Below are positions 1 to 7,118 of a stretch of DNA of 7,939 nt, one piece after another. The notes under the pieces were generated by a model. The model did no database searches. It was not told the DNA's origin and saw only the letters and a list, made by a program, of their open reading frames with translations. Source of the DNA: Paracoccaceae bacterium (GTDB lineage Bacteria; Pseudomonadota; Alphaproteobacteria; Rhodobacterales; Rhodobacteraceae); the NCBI GenBank assembly GCA_007128995.1, contig SKWJ01000175.1, forward strand, positions 1-7,939. The letters run 5' to 3'. The translations under genes and the position numbers were made by a program. Positions within the stretch are counted from its first letter, which is position 1. Every line of letters begins with the position of its first letter.

Positions 1-1
1 A

Positions 2-283
2 CTGGCCTACGTGCGCTTCACACTGGCACCGCTGGCCCGCGCGCAGCGCGCCGGTGCGGCACGGTCAAGCGGCCTCGGGGGCTACGAGTTTGAGATGCGT
101 CAGTTCCTGGACTATGTCCTTCAAGCCTACGAGGTGCATGGAGTCGAGGAACTGTCGCTCCGGAAGATCCGGGACTTCCTGCGCATCCGGTATGGCGGCA
201 CGAACGACGCAAAGGCGGCCCTCGGATCTGTCGCCGAGATCCGAAAGGCCTTCATCGACATCCAAGGGCACCTTTTCCGGTAA
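2..283 (+). CDS. hsdR: Type I restriction endonuclease R subunit, C-terminal fragment (5' end outside window)
   Basis: Codons are open from the first bases of the window to a TAA at 281-283, giving 93 residues. The gene clearly begins upstream; the in-window GTG at position 11 is not its start. The pattern FLDYVLQAYEVHGVEEL, then an LRIRYGG segment, then LGSVAEIRKAFIDIQGHLF matches the C-terminal domain of type I HsdR proteins of the EcoEI class, as remembered from the family. That end of HsdR is thought to contact the methylase core. The subunit is the ATP-dependent translocase/nuclease of a type I restriction-modification complex. The nuclease and helicase domains and hsdM/hsdS are not visible, so it cannot be told whether the gene is intact. 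A hairpin starts two bases after the stop. This is the only defence-type gene here and faces the core gene nrdJ tail to tail. Family assignment is fairly sure; subtype is less so. Confidence 0.8.
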   Translation: MAYVRFTLAPLARAQRAGAARSSGLGGYEFEMRQFLDYVLQAYEVHGVEELSLRKIRDFLRIRYGGTNDAKAALGSVAEIRKAFIDIQGHLFR

Positions 284-308
284 AAGGCGCCCGAAGCGCC
301 TATTTCCT
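284..308. terminator. Bidirectional intrinsic terminator between hsdR and nrdJ
   Basis: A perfect 6-bp inverted repeat, AGGCGC (285-290) and GCGCCT (296-301), encloses a 5-nt loop. On the minus strand the loop reads TTCGG and the stem is followed by TTTTA, a good terminator for nrdJ transcripts. On the plus strand the stem follows the hsdR stop directly, is preceded by AAAA and followed by ATTTCC, a weaker terminator for hsdR. The placement between two convergent genes supports the call. Confidence 0.7.
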
Positions 309-324
309 GGCCAAAAATACCCGA

Positions 325-387
325 TGGACACGTTGTGCTTTCAGAGTGGACAATTTTAAGCCCAAAATGGACTTTAATTGCTTTCAG
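325..387. repeat. Short direct repeats with phased TGGAC boxes, possible mobile-element end
   Basis: Two 20-base units at 325-344 and 368-387 share TGGAC at the 5' end and TGCTTTCAG at the 3' end, with a variable middle. A third TGGAC lies between them at 347-351. The three TGGAC starts (325, 347, 368) are 22 and 21 bases apart, about two helical turns. The stretch is AT-richer than the flanking genes and lies downstream of both convergent genes, so it is unlikely to be a promoter for either. Multiple terminal repeats of about this size are typical of IS21-family ends, but no transposase is present. The repeats are seen directly; the mobile-element reading is inference. Confidence 0.4.
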
Positions 388-410
388 TTTCAAGGTGCCC
401 AGCTACATCG

Positions 411-2675
411 TCAGCCACATTTGGAGTGGCCACAGGCTCTGCATGTCATGCAGCCTTCAATCATTATCATTTCCGGTGCACCGCAGGCTGTGCAAGCGCG
501 GGCGCGGGAGGGCGTGGTTGTGGACAGGCGCGCTGCCTCTGGATCCGATTTCAGGCCAAGCCCCTCGCCCGCGATGAAGCCGATGCGAACCAGGTGCTGT
601 TCGATCACCCCCCCTATGGCCGCAAGGATGGACGGGATATATCGGCCTTGAACCCAGGCCCCGCCGCGGGGATCAAAGACTGCCTTCAACTCTTCGACCA
701 CGAAAGAGACATCGCCGCCACGCCGGAAAACCGCCGAGATCATCCGGGTCAGCGCCACGGTCCAGGCGAAATGTTCCATATTCTTGGAATTGATGAAAAT
801 CTCGAAGGGGCGCCGATGTCCGTTAATGACTGTATCATTGATCGTGACATAGATGGCATGTTCGGAACCGGGCCATTTGAGCTTGTAAGTATGGCCCTCC
901 AGGGCCTCGGGGCGGTCGAAAGGCGTGGAAAGATAGACGACATCCGCGCCCTTGTCTGCCTCGGGTGCGGCATCGACATTTTCCGCAACCGATAGCACGG
1001 ATCCTGTCACCGCATTCGGACGATAGGTGGTACATCCCTTACAGCCCAGATCCCATGCTGCCATATAGACATCCTTGAACGCATCAAAGCCGATATCTTC
1101 GGGACAGTTGATGGTCTTGGAAATAGAACTGTCCACCCATTTCTGGGCCGCTGCCTGCATGCGGACATGATCCATGGGATCAAGCGTCTGGGCATTGACA
1201 AAATAGGCAGGCAGATCTGCCTCGCCATGCATGTCGCGCCACAGGCGGACTGCGAAATCCTCAACCTTTTCTTCCCGGCGCGCGCCATCTTTCTGAAGCA
1301 CCTTGCGGGTATATTCATATGCGAACACAGGTTCGATCCCGGAACTGACATTTCCGGCATAGAGGCTGATCGTCCCGGTCGGGGCGATGGAGGTGAGCAG
1401 GGCATTCCGGATCCCATGCTGAGCTATAGCCTCTCGCACGTCGTCGGCCATTGCCTGCATGGTCCCCGAGGCTAGGAAGGCCTCTGCATCGAACAGCGGG
1501 AAAGCGCCCTTCTCCCGCGCGAGGTCAACCGAGGCGAGATAGGCTGCGCGCGCGATTGCATGCATCCAGCGATCAAGTTGCGTGACCGCCGCATCGGACC
1601 CGTAGCGCAGACCTACCATCAAGAGCGCATCAGCCAGCCCGGTCACACCCAGCCCGATGCGGCGCTTGGCCTTGGCCTCCTGCGCCTGCGCGTCCAGCGG
1701 AAAGCGGCTGACATCGACCACATTGTCCATCATCCGGACCGCGACACGCACCAGATTGTCAAGCTGCTTCAGATCGAGCGACGCGTCAGCGCTGAAGGGA
1801 TTTTCAACCAGCCGGGCAAGGTTCACAGAGCCAAGCAGGCAGGCGCCATAGGGCGGCAGGGGTTGTTCTCCGCAGGGATTGGTCGCGGCAATCGTCTCGC
1901 AGTAGCTGAGGTTGTTGGCTGCGTTGATACGGTCAATGAAGATAACCCCCGGTTCGGCGTAATCATAGGTTGCGCGCATGATCCGGTTCCACAGGTCCCG
2001 TGCGGGCAAAGTCCGGTAGACGCGATCCCCAAAGACCAGATCCCAGGGCGCGTCTGCTTTGACTGCCTTCATGAAGTTGTCTGTCACGAGAACCGAAAGG
2101 TTGAACATGCGCAGCCGGGCCGCATCCTGCTTGGCGGCAATGAAATCCTCTATATCGGGATGATCGCAACGCATCGTCGCCATCATCGCGCCCCGACGCG
2201 AGCCTGCCGACATGATCGTGCGGCACATCGCATCCCATACATCCATGAAGGATAACGGCCCCGATGCATCAGCCGCGACACCAGAGACAGGTGCCCCTTT
2301 AGGTCGGATCGTGCTGAAATCATACCCTATGCCGCCGCCCTGCTGCATCGTCAGGGCGGCTTCCTTGAGCATTTCAAAAATTCCCCCCATGCTGTCAGGG
2401 ATGGTGCCCATCACGAAACAGTTGAAAAGGGTGACCGATCTGCCAGTTCCCGCCCCGGCCGTGATGCGTCCTGCCGGCAGGAATTTGAAGTCTTCCAAAG
2501 CGGCGTAGAACTTGTCTTCCCAATGGCCAGGGTCGGATTCAACTCGGGAAAGATCGCGGGCAATGCGGCGCCATGTGTCCTCGACACTCTGATCAATCGC
2601 TGTTCCGTCGGCCGCTTTCAAGCGGTATTTCATATCCCAGATCTGTTCCGCAATCGGGGCTGCAAAACGGCTCAT
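411..2675 (-). CDS. nrdJ: Adenosylcobalamin-dependent (class II) ribonucleotide reductase
   Basis: This 754-residue protein reduces ribonucleotides to deoxyribonucleotides using a thiyl radical generated from coenzyme B12, so it needs no oxygen and no small radical subunit. The active-site loop TNPCGEQ is at about 265-271: Cys268 is the expected thiyl site, with Asn266 and Glu270. Cys86 (in FNCFV) and Cys279 (in GACLLGSVNL) are the expected substrate-reducing pair; the 11-residue spacing of 268 and 279 fits class II enzymes. APTGTIS (431-437) is the phosphate-binding segment. A TSCPD-type domain follows at about 585-690. The C-terminus is cysteine-rich (728, 731, 742, 745, 748, 753), like the zinc-finger tail of many class II enzymes that takes part in turnover. 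I chose the ATG at 2675 because AAAGGA lies 8 bases upstream; an ATG at 2741 would sit inside the promoter. The gene runs convergent to hsdR and divergent from the DUF1489 gene. Confidence 0.95.
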   Translation of the reverse strand: MSRFAAPIAEQIWDMKYRLKAADGTAIDQSVEDTWRRIARDLSRVESDPGHWEDKFYAALEDFKFLPAGRITAGAGTGRSVTLFNCFVMGTIPDSMGGIFEMLKEAALTMQQGGGIGYDFSTIRPKGAPVSGVAADASGPLSFMDVWDAMCRTIMSAGSRRGAMMATMRCDHPDIEDFIAAKQDAARLRMFNLSVLVTDNFMKAVKADAPWDLVFGDRVYRTLPARDLWNRIMRATYDYAEPGVIFIDRINAANNLSYCETIAATNPCGEQPLPPYGACLLGSVNLARLVENPFSADASLDLKQLDNLVRVAVRMMDNVVDVSRFPLDAQAQEAKAKRRIGLGVTGLADALLMVGLRYGSDAAVTQLDRWMHAIARAAYLASVDLAREKGAFPLFDAEAFLASGTMQAMADDVREAIAQHGIRNALLTSIAPTGTISLYAGNVSSGIEPVFAYEYTRKVLQKDGARREEKVEDFAVRLWRDMHGEADLPAYFVNAQTLDPMDHVRMQAAAQKWVDSSISKTINCPEDIGFDAFKDVYMAAWDLGCKGCTTYRPNAVTGSVLSVAENVDAAPEADKGADVVYLSTPFDRPEALEGHTYKLKWPGSEHAIYVTINDTVINGHRRPFEIFINSKNMEHFAWTVALTRMISAVFRRGGDVSFVVEELKAVFDPRGGAWVQGRYIPSILAAIGGVIEQHLVRIGFIAGEGLGLKSDPEAARLSTTTPSRARACTACGAPEMIMIEGCMTCRACGHSKCG

Positions 2676-2683
2676 TGCGCGTA

Positions 2684-2689
2684 TCCTTT
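2684..2689 (-). promoter_or_regulatory. Shine-Dalgarno of nrdJ (decides the start)
   Basis: On the minus strand AAAGGA is followed by 8 bases and then the ATG at 2675. No comparable site precedes the longer reading-frame start at 2741. The protein from 2675 begins MSRFAAPIAEQIW, as expected for this family, while the extra 22 residues look like translated leader. Confidence 0.7.
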
Positions 2690-2712
2690 GCGGTGTGATG
2701 CATGAGTGCCAC

Positions 2713-2741
2713 AAGATAAGGCGCGTGGGTGCTTCGGTCAA
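2713..2741 (-). promoter_or_regulatory. Sigma70-type promoter of nrdJ
   Basis: On the minus strand, TTGACC (2736-2741) and TATCTT (2713-2718) are separated by exactly 17 bases, a close match to the housekeeping consensus. Transcription should start near 2706, giving a leader of about 30 bases, too short for a cobalamin riboswitch. I see no convincing paired NrdR boxes around it. Confidence 0.65.
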
Positions 2742-2754
2742 CGCATTTGGGTCC

Positions 2755-2782
2755 TTGCACGCGCCGCCGGAAACGCTAGATC
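2755..2782 (+). promoter_or_regulatory. Weak candidate promoter of the DUF1489 gene
   Basis: TTGCAC (2755-2760) and TAGATC (2777-2782) are 16 bases apart. Both boxes are poor matches, so the call is tentative. If used, transcription would start at or within a base or two of the ATG at 2789, giving a nearly leaderless mRNA. This fits the lack of a properly spaced Shine-Dalgarno: AAGGG ends only one base before the ATG. Confidence 0.3.
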
Positions 2783-2788
2783 AAGGGC

Positions 2789-3220
2789 ATGTCAGGGACG
2801 TTGCACCTCATAAAACTCTGTGTCGGGGCGGAACAGGTCGAGGATCTGTCCCGTTGGCAGCAAGACCCGCGCGCCCTTGGGCCAGACGGGCTTCCACGTC
2901 ATGTGACGCGCATGTGGCCCAAGCGGGCGGATGAGCTGCTGAATGGCGGATCGCTGTTCTGGGTGTTCAAGGGTGTGGTTCTTGCCAGACAACGCATCCG
3001 TCGGCTGGACGAGATTACAGGGGCAGATGGGATCATACGCTGCGGCATCGTCCTTGATCCGGCGATAACCCGGACAGTTGCCGCCCCCAGACGACCCTTT
3101 CAGGGATGGCGGTATCTGCAGGCCAAAGACGCCCCTGCCGATCTGCCAGAAATCCGCAAGGGCGATGACCGGCTTCCGCCGGAACTTGACGCGGCGCTTG
3201 CAGAAATTGGACTGCGGTGA
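2789..3220 (+). CDS. DUF1489 family protein of unknown function
   Basis: This small soluble protein of 143 residues has no signal peptide or membrane segment. It matches the DUF1489 family as I remember it from alphaproteobacteria: an N-terminal LHLIKLCVGAE motif followed by VEDL (about 5-20), the core PRHVTRMWPKRADELL (about 36-51) with GGSLFWVFKGVVLARQRI just after it, LDEI, an IRCGIVLDP strand, and PFQGWRYL near 103-110. The biochemical function is not known. The ATG at 2789 is the only start possible, because an in-frame TAG lies at 2777-2779. The gene is divergent from nrdJ across a 113-base region and convergent with ccdA. Neither arrangement proves a functional link. It is complete, with family-typical length and high-GC coding like its neighbours. 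Confidence 0.88.
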   Translation: MSGTLHLIKLCVGAEQVEDLSRWQQDPRALGPDGLPRHVTRMWPKRADELLNGGSLFWVFKGVVLARQRIRRLDEITGADGIIRCGIVLDPAITRTVAAPRRPFQGWRYLQAKDAPADLPEIRKGDDRLPPELDAALAEIGLR

Positions 3221-3244
3221 CCGAACCTTGATGCATGTCCGAAA

Positions 3245-3259
3245 CTGAACTCTGTTCAG
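3245..3259. terminator. Weak hairpin between convergent DUF1489 and ccdA genes
   Basis: CTGAAC (3245-3250) and GTTCAG (3254-3259) form a 6-bp stem with a 3-base loop. On the minus strand it is followed only by TTTC, so for ccdA it would be a weak terminator. On the plus strand there is no T tract. The remaining ~85 bases of this gap show nothing else I can support. Confidence 0.35.
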
Positions 3260-3319
3260 ACGCCCTGCCCTATTTCGTGCCGTCTGGTGGTCCAAACCTC
3301 AGCCACGCACAAATGCACC

Positions 3320-4138
3320 CTACCCAAGGCGCTGCATGGCCGGGAAGGTTTCCAGCAACCACCATGAAAACGCCGAGAACGCACCCGAGACGAGCGCCAG
3401 ACCAACCACCAGCAGCAAAAGACCCATTGTCTTTTCGATCAAGGACATATGCTGCTTGAGTTTTTTCATCAGCCCCATCGAACGCTGCACAAAAATCGCG
3501 GCAAGCAGGAATGGCAAGCCAAGTCCCAGCGCGTAAACCCCCAGCATCGCAGTGCCCCGTGTCACGGTCGCCTCGGTTGCGGCAAGCGTCAGGATCGCCC
3601 CCAGAACCGGCCCGATGCATGGCGTCCAGCCAAAGGCGAAGGCAAGGCCAAGAATATACGCCCCGAAGGCTGATCCGCCGCGATCGCCCGCATCAAAGCG
3701 CAGGTCACGCGACAGCACCGAAGCAGACAGGAACCCGGGCGGAGTTACCTCTGCCCGCAACATCACACGTTCCATGCTCTGGGCAAGATATCTGAACGCG
3801 CCCAAAAAATGCAGGCCAAAGCCAATCACCACCACGCCGGCGATCTTGCCAAAGAGCTCGGCATTGCGCAAAAACAGATGCCCCATGGTCGAGGCTGTGA
3901 ACCCCAAAAGCAGAAACACGGTCGACAGACCCAGAAAGAAAAACACCGCAGGCAGGATCGCACGGCGCGAGGCTGCGCCCTCTTCTGTCAGTTCCTTCAT
4001 GGAGATGCCGCCCATATAGGCCAGATATGGCGGTACGATCGGCAGCACGCAGGGTGACAGGAATGACAGGATGCCCGCACCGAATGCAATTGTCAGTGCT
4101 GCCACCAGACCCGCATCAAAAACGTCTATTCCAAACAT
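3320..4138 (-). CDS. ccdA: CcdA-family cytochrome c biogenesis / thiol-disulfide transmembrane protein
   Basis: This 272-residue inner-membrane protein passes reducing equivalents from cytoplasmic thioredoxin across the membrane to periplasmic thiol proteins, chiefly for haem attachment to cytochrome c. Six hydrophobic segments are visible, at about 10-32, 62-82, 97-118, 157-180, 195-218 and 236-256. The two hallmark cysteines lie in proline-rich motifs: Cys30 in LSPCVLPIVPPYLAY and Cys174 in GWTPCIGP, one in each half of the molecule, as in CcdA. Length is a little above the shortest CcdA proteins and normal for this clade. The ATG at 4138 has GGAG nine bases upstream. The gene lies downstream of rne on the same strand, with a 143-base gap containing a hairpin and a candidate promoter, so it is probably transcribed on its own. 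Other DsbD/ScsB-like redox roles are possible; no cytochrome c maturation gene is next to it. Confidence 0.92.
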   Translation of the reverse strand: MFGIDVFDAGLVAALTIAFGAGILSFLSPCVLPIVPPYLAYMGGISMKELTEEGAASRRAILPAVFFFLGLSTVFLLLGFTASTMGHLFLRNAELFGKIAGVVVIGFGLHFLGAFRYLAQSMERVMLRAEVTPPGFLSASVLSRDLRFDAGDRGGSAFGAYILGLAFAFGWTPCIGPVLGAILTLAATEATVTRGTAMLGVYALGLGLPFLLAAIFVQRSMGLMKKLKQHMSLIEKTMGLLLLVVGLALVSGAFSAFSWWLLETFPAMQRLG

Positions 4139-4170
4139 CCTGCGCTTCTCCGGCCAATCGCTCCCAGAAG

Positions 4171-4199
4171 GACATACAGCGTCGATACGTGATCGTCAC
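4171..4199 (-). promoter_or_regulatory. Candidate promoter of ccdA
   Basis: On the minus strand GTGACG (4194-4199) and TATGTC (4171-4176) are 17 bases apart, which would place the start of transcription about 26 bases before the ATG. The -10 match is weak. A small inverted repeat, CGTGA (4188-4192) and TCACG (4196-4200), overlaps the -35 box and could bind a regulator, though it may be chance. Confidence 0.35.
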
Positions 4200-4242
4200 G
4201 CCTGCCCCTGTCACGATTGAGTGCGATGCGAAACCATGTCGC

Positions 4243-4274
4243 AGTTGCGGGACAAGGACACAAGCCCCGCAACT
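4243..4274 (-). terminator. Hairpin downstream of the rne reading frame
   Basis: A perfect 9-bp inverted repeat, AGTTGCGGG (4243-4251) and CCCGCAACT (4266-4274), encloses a 14-base loop. It begins 7 bases after the final TGA of the RNase E tail. No T tract follows on either strand, so it is either a U-poor terminator or a 3'-end stabilising structure. Its position after the distal stop suggests that the full-length gene, including the tail, was the ancestral unit. Confidence 0.5.
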
Positions 4275-4281
4275 ACTGAAT

Positions 4282-4782
4282 TCACGACCGCGCTGCCCAC
4301 CATCCCAGCCGTTTCCTGGCTGGCTTCGCGTCGGGCTCAGGCTTTTCGACAGTTTCTTCCGGCGTCACGGCCGCAGGCTGCGGTTGATCCTGTGGCTCTT
4401 CCGGCTCGGCTGAGGTGGTTACGGATGGGTCAACCGTTTCTGCTGCCTCTGGAGCCACAGGCAGAGCTTCAGAAGCCTTTTCATCAGGGGCCGCTGCGGT
4501 CACGTCAGCGGTTGATGTCTCTGGTGCAACACCTTCGGCAGGCGTTTCGGCGACAGTCGCCTCTGCTGCTTTGGCGTCAACAGACACCGTTTCTGCTTCC
4601 GCAACCGGCGCCTTCTTCGCTGGGGGTTTGCGCCGGGTACGTTTTGGCTTAACAGGCGCTTCGGCTGCGCTGACATCCGCTTCAGTCTTTGCCGCTTCGT
4701 CAGGCATTGCCGGGGCGGCGCTGGCCGCATCCGTCATATCCGCTGGCGCGTCCGCTTCTACAGGTTTTGACTTGGCAGTGGA
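4282..4782 (-). pseudogene. rne: Severed C-terminal scaffold tail of RNase E (in frame, after a stop codon)
   Basis: Immediately after the TAA at 4783-4785 the same frame stays open for 166 codons to a TGA at 4282-4284, with no frameshift. The translation is the low-complexity Ala/Pro/Glu sequence typical of RNase E scaffold regions, with a basic cluster KRTRRKPPAKK at tail residues 47-57 and the end KRLGWWAARS. In Caulobacter, a GWW motif at the RNase E C-terminus binds PNPase, and a GWW ending is common in related bacteria. The tail is therefore a piece of rne, not an independent gene. An ATG at 4737 could start a free 151-residue protein, but no convincing Shine-Dalgarno precedes it. A nonsense mutation, a sequencing error or, less likely, readthrough would all give this picture. 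Confidence 0.8.
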
Positions 4783-7068
4783 TTAGCGGCTTCTGCGCTT
4801 GGGCGCAGGCTTTGGCACCTCGGCGGGGTCTGCGCTCTCATCGGGCGCTGCGACAGTGTCACTTTCAACGGCTTCTGGCGTGTCGTTGGATGCAGAAAGC
4901 TCTGGAAGTTCCTCTTGCCCGGTCTGCGCCTCTTCCGCCCCGTTGGCCCCACCACCCCGCTTGCGCCGACGCCGACGCCGTTTCTTGCGCGGCTGCTCGC
5001 CATTCTCGGGGGCGGTTGCTTCGGATTGTATATCCTCAGCCTCGTCTTCGTCTTCCTCGATCGGGGTCGTATCGTCCAGATCCTGCATCAGCGTGTTTGA
5101 AATTGACACGACTTCGGCCTGCTGTACCGGAATCCGGGTGGCTGTCTTGAACTTCTCGATCTCGAAATCAGGGCTCACAAGGCGCGGATCGGCTTCCAGC
5201 CGCACCGCCATCCCGTAGCGGACCTCTATCAGTGCAAGATGTTCGCGCTTGAAATTGATGATGAAATTCACCACCGCCGCCGGGGCGCGTACAAGGATTT
5301 CACGCGATTTGCCGCGCGTTCCTTCTTCTTCAATCTGCCTCAGAACGGTCAGGCCCATACTGTCATCAGACCGGATCAACCCTGTGCCGTGGCAATGGGG
5401 GCATGGTTGCGTTGTCGCCTCCAGCATGCCCGGCCGCAGGCGCTGACGGCTCATTTCCAACAGGCCAAACCCCGATATGCGGCCGACCTGAATGCGCGCG
5501 CGATCGTTTTTCAGCTTTTCCTTGAGCAGTTTTTCGACAGCCGCATTATTCTTGCGCTCTTCCATGTCGATAAAATCGATCACGATCAGCCCTGCCAGAT
5601 CGCGCAGGCGCAATTGACGCGCGATTTCCGCAGCCGCTTCGAGGTTGGTCTTGACCGCCGTATCCTCAATCGAGCCTTCGCGGGTCGCGCGACCAGAGTT
5701 GATGTCGATCGCGACCAAGGCTTCGGTGATACCAATAACAATATACCCCCCGGACGGAAGCTGCACCGTCGGGTTGAACATGCCGGCCAGATAGCTTTCG
5801 ACCTGATACCGCGCAAAAAGCGGCAGCGTGTCCTGATAGAGCTTCACATTCTTGGCGTGGGACGGCATGATCATTTTCATGAAGTCCTTGGCGACGCGAT
5901 AGCCAGCCTCGCCCTCGACAAGGACCTCATCTATGTTCTTGTTATACAGATCACGGATGGTCCGCTTGATGAGGTCACCTTCCTCATAAATCGGGGTCGG
6001 GGCGATGGATTTCAGCGTCAAATCGCGGATCTGTTCCCAAAGCCGCAAGAGATATTCGTAGTCACGCTTGATCTCGGCCTTGGTTCGGTTGGCCCCTGCG
6101 GTGCGAATGATAAGGCCAGCACCTTCCGGCACTTCGATTTCACCCGCAATCGCCTTCAACTTCTGCCGGTCCGCCGCATTCGTGATCTTGCGGCTGATCC
6201 CGCCACCACGTGCCGTGTTGGGCATAAGCACACAATAGCGCCCCGCCAGCGACAGATAGGTGGTCAGTGCCGCACCCTTGTTGCCACGCTCTTCCTTCAC
6301 CACCTGCACAAGCATGATCTGGCGCACCTTGATCACTTCTTGTATCTTGTAGCGACGCATGCGCGGCTTGCGGCGCGGCCGCATGTCTTCGGCCGGATCG
6401 CCGTCCGAAACCGCTTCGATATTCTCATCGAGCTCTGTCGCGTGATCAGCGGCGCGATAAGGTTCATCGCTCTCAGCTTCCATCGGGGGCGTTTCCGCCT
6501 CGGTGGGGGCTGTGCGCTGCTCTGCATCCGCGTCTGCCATTGGCTGATCGGCATCGGTGACGTCAGGCGAAAAGCCTTCAGCGATCAGCGGATCATCGCC
6601 GTCGCCTTGCGGCTCTACGATGTCCATACCCGCGATCTCGCGGGTTTCGACCTGATCTGGCATCTGCGCACGCTCGGGCTGCGCTGCAGAAGACTTGCGC
6701 CGCGAAGAACTGCGCTGAACCTGCTTGCGCCCCTTCTGCGTCCGTGCGCTGGCGTCATCCTCGTCGTCGCCGTCAGACGCCAGTGCGCGCTCTTCTGCCA
6801 GAAGCGCCGCGCGATCTGCCGCGGGGATCTGATAATAATCGGGGTGAATTTCATTGAAGGCCAGAAACCCGTGACGGTTCCCACCATAGTCGACAAAGGC
6901 GGCCTGCAGCGAAGGTTCTACCCGCGTGACCTTTGCGAGATAGATATTTCCAGCAAGCTGCCGCCTGCTTGCCGTCTCGAAATCAAATTCCTCGACCTTG
7001 TTTCCATCCACCACCACGACGCGAGTCTCCTCCGCGTGGGTGGCATCGATAAGCATTTTCTGAGCCAT
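4783..7068 (-). CDS. rne: Ribonuclease E, catalytic half, ended by a premature stop
   Basis: RNase E is the endonuclease that starts mRNA decay and processes rRNA and tRNA; it nucleates the degradosome. The protein as read has 761 residues. An S1 RNA-binding domain starts near 36 (QLAGNIYLAKVTRVEPSLQ) and is interrupted by a long acidic insertion at about 85-235, an alphaproteobacterial trait. The catalytic region includes Asp455 in AIDINSGR and Asp498 in LIVIDFIDM, the two magnesium ligands. The zinc link is CPHC at 556-559, followed by HGTG. An arginine/lysine-rich stretch at 694-704 starts the scaffold, and the frame stops after PKRRSR with TAA. Without the stop the product would be 928 residues, a usual length. 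The start is MAQKMLIDATHAEETR at 7068, the conserved N-terminus of the family; the longer frame from 7152 adds unrelated residues. The Shine-Dalgarno is weak (GGA 5 bases upstream). Catalysis should be intact, but PNPase docking would be lost. Confidence 0.93.
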   Translation of the reverse strand: MAQKMLIDATHAEETRVVVVDGNKVEEFDFETASRRQLAGNIYLAKVTRVEPSLQAAFVDYGGNRHGFLAFNEIHPDYYQIPAADRAALLAEERALASDGDDEDDASARTQKGRKQVQRSSSRRKSSAAQPERAQMPDQVETREIAGMDIVEPQGDGDDPLIAEGFSPDVTDADQPMADADAEQRTAPTEAETPPMEAESDEPYRAADHATELDENIEAVSDGDPAEDMRPRRKPRMRRYKIQEVIKVRQIMLVQVVKEERGNKGAALTTYLSLAGRYCVLMPNTARGGGISRKITNAADRQKLKAIAGEIEVPEGAGLIIRTAGANRTKAEIKRDYEYLLRLWEQIRDLTLKSIAPTPIYEEGDLIKRTIRDLYNKNIDEVLVEGEAGYRVAKDFMKMIMPSHAKNVKLYQDTLPLFARYQVESYLAGMFNPTVQLPSGGYIVIGITEALVAIDINSGRATREGSIEDTAVKTNLEAAAEIARQLRLRDLAGLIVIDFIDMEERKNNAAVEKLLKEKLKNDRARIQVGRISGFGLLEMSRQRLRPGMLEATTQPCPHCHGTGLIRSDDSMGLTVLRQIEEEGTRGKSREILVRAPAAVVNFIINFKREHLALIEVRYGMAVRLEADPRLVSPDFEIEKFKTATRIPVQQAEVVSISNTLMQDLDDTTPIEEDEDEAEDIQSEATAPENGEQPRKKRRRRRRKRGGGANGAEEAQTGQEELPELSASNDTPEAVESDTVAAPDESADPAEVPKPAPKRRSR

Positions 7069-7100
7069 GTATGTCCAATGCGCGCCAAAGCTGCGGCCCT

Positions 7101-7118
7101 GCGCCGAAAGGGCGGCGC
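7101..7118 (-). promoter_or_regulatory. GC-rich hairpin in the rne leader
   Basis: GCGCCG (7101-7106) and CGGCGC (7113-7118) form a 6-bp stem with a 6-base loop, 32 bases before the rne ATG. Leaders of rne mRNAs often contain structures used for autoregulation by RNase E in other bacteria. A role here is inference from position only. Confidence 0.3.

Noticed and set aside
2676..2741. A 22-residue N-terminal extension of NrdJ starting at 2741
   Set aside because: The start would lie in the -35 box of the best promoter, no Shine-Dalgarno precedes it, and the extra residues do not resemble the family.
2676..2788. Cobalamin riboswitch or NrdR boxes controlling nrdJ
   Set aside because: The predicted leader is only about 30 bases, too short for a riboswitch. 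Only a partial half-match to an NrdR box is present, without a paired second box.
4415..4786. A 123-codon plus-strand frame rich in Ala/Ser/Thr opposite the RNase E tail
   Set aside because: It is the complement of the Ala/Pro/Glu-rich tail. The minus-strand frame is continuous with rne and ends in a recognisable GWW motif, so the plus frame is an artefact.
4960..4995. Short GCCGAC-type repeats
   Set aside because: They encode the run of arginines and lysines in the RNase E scaffold and need no separate explanation.
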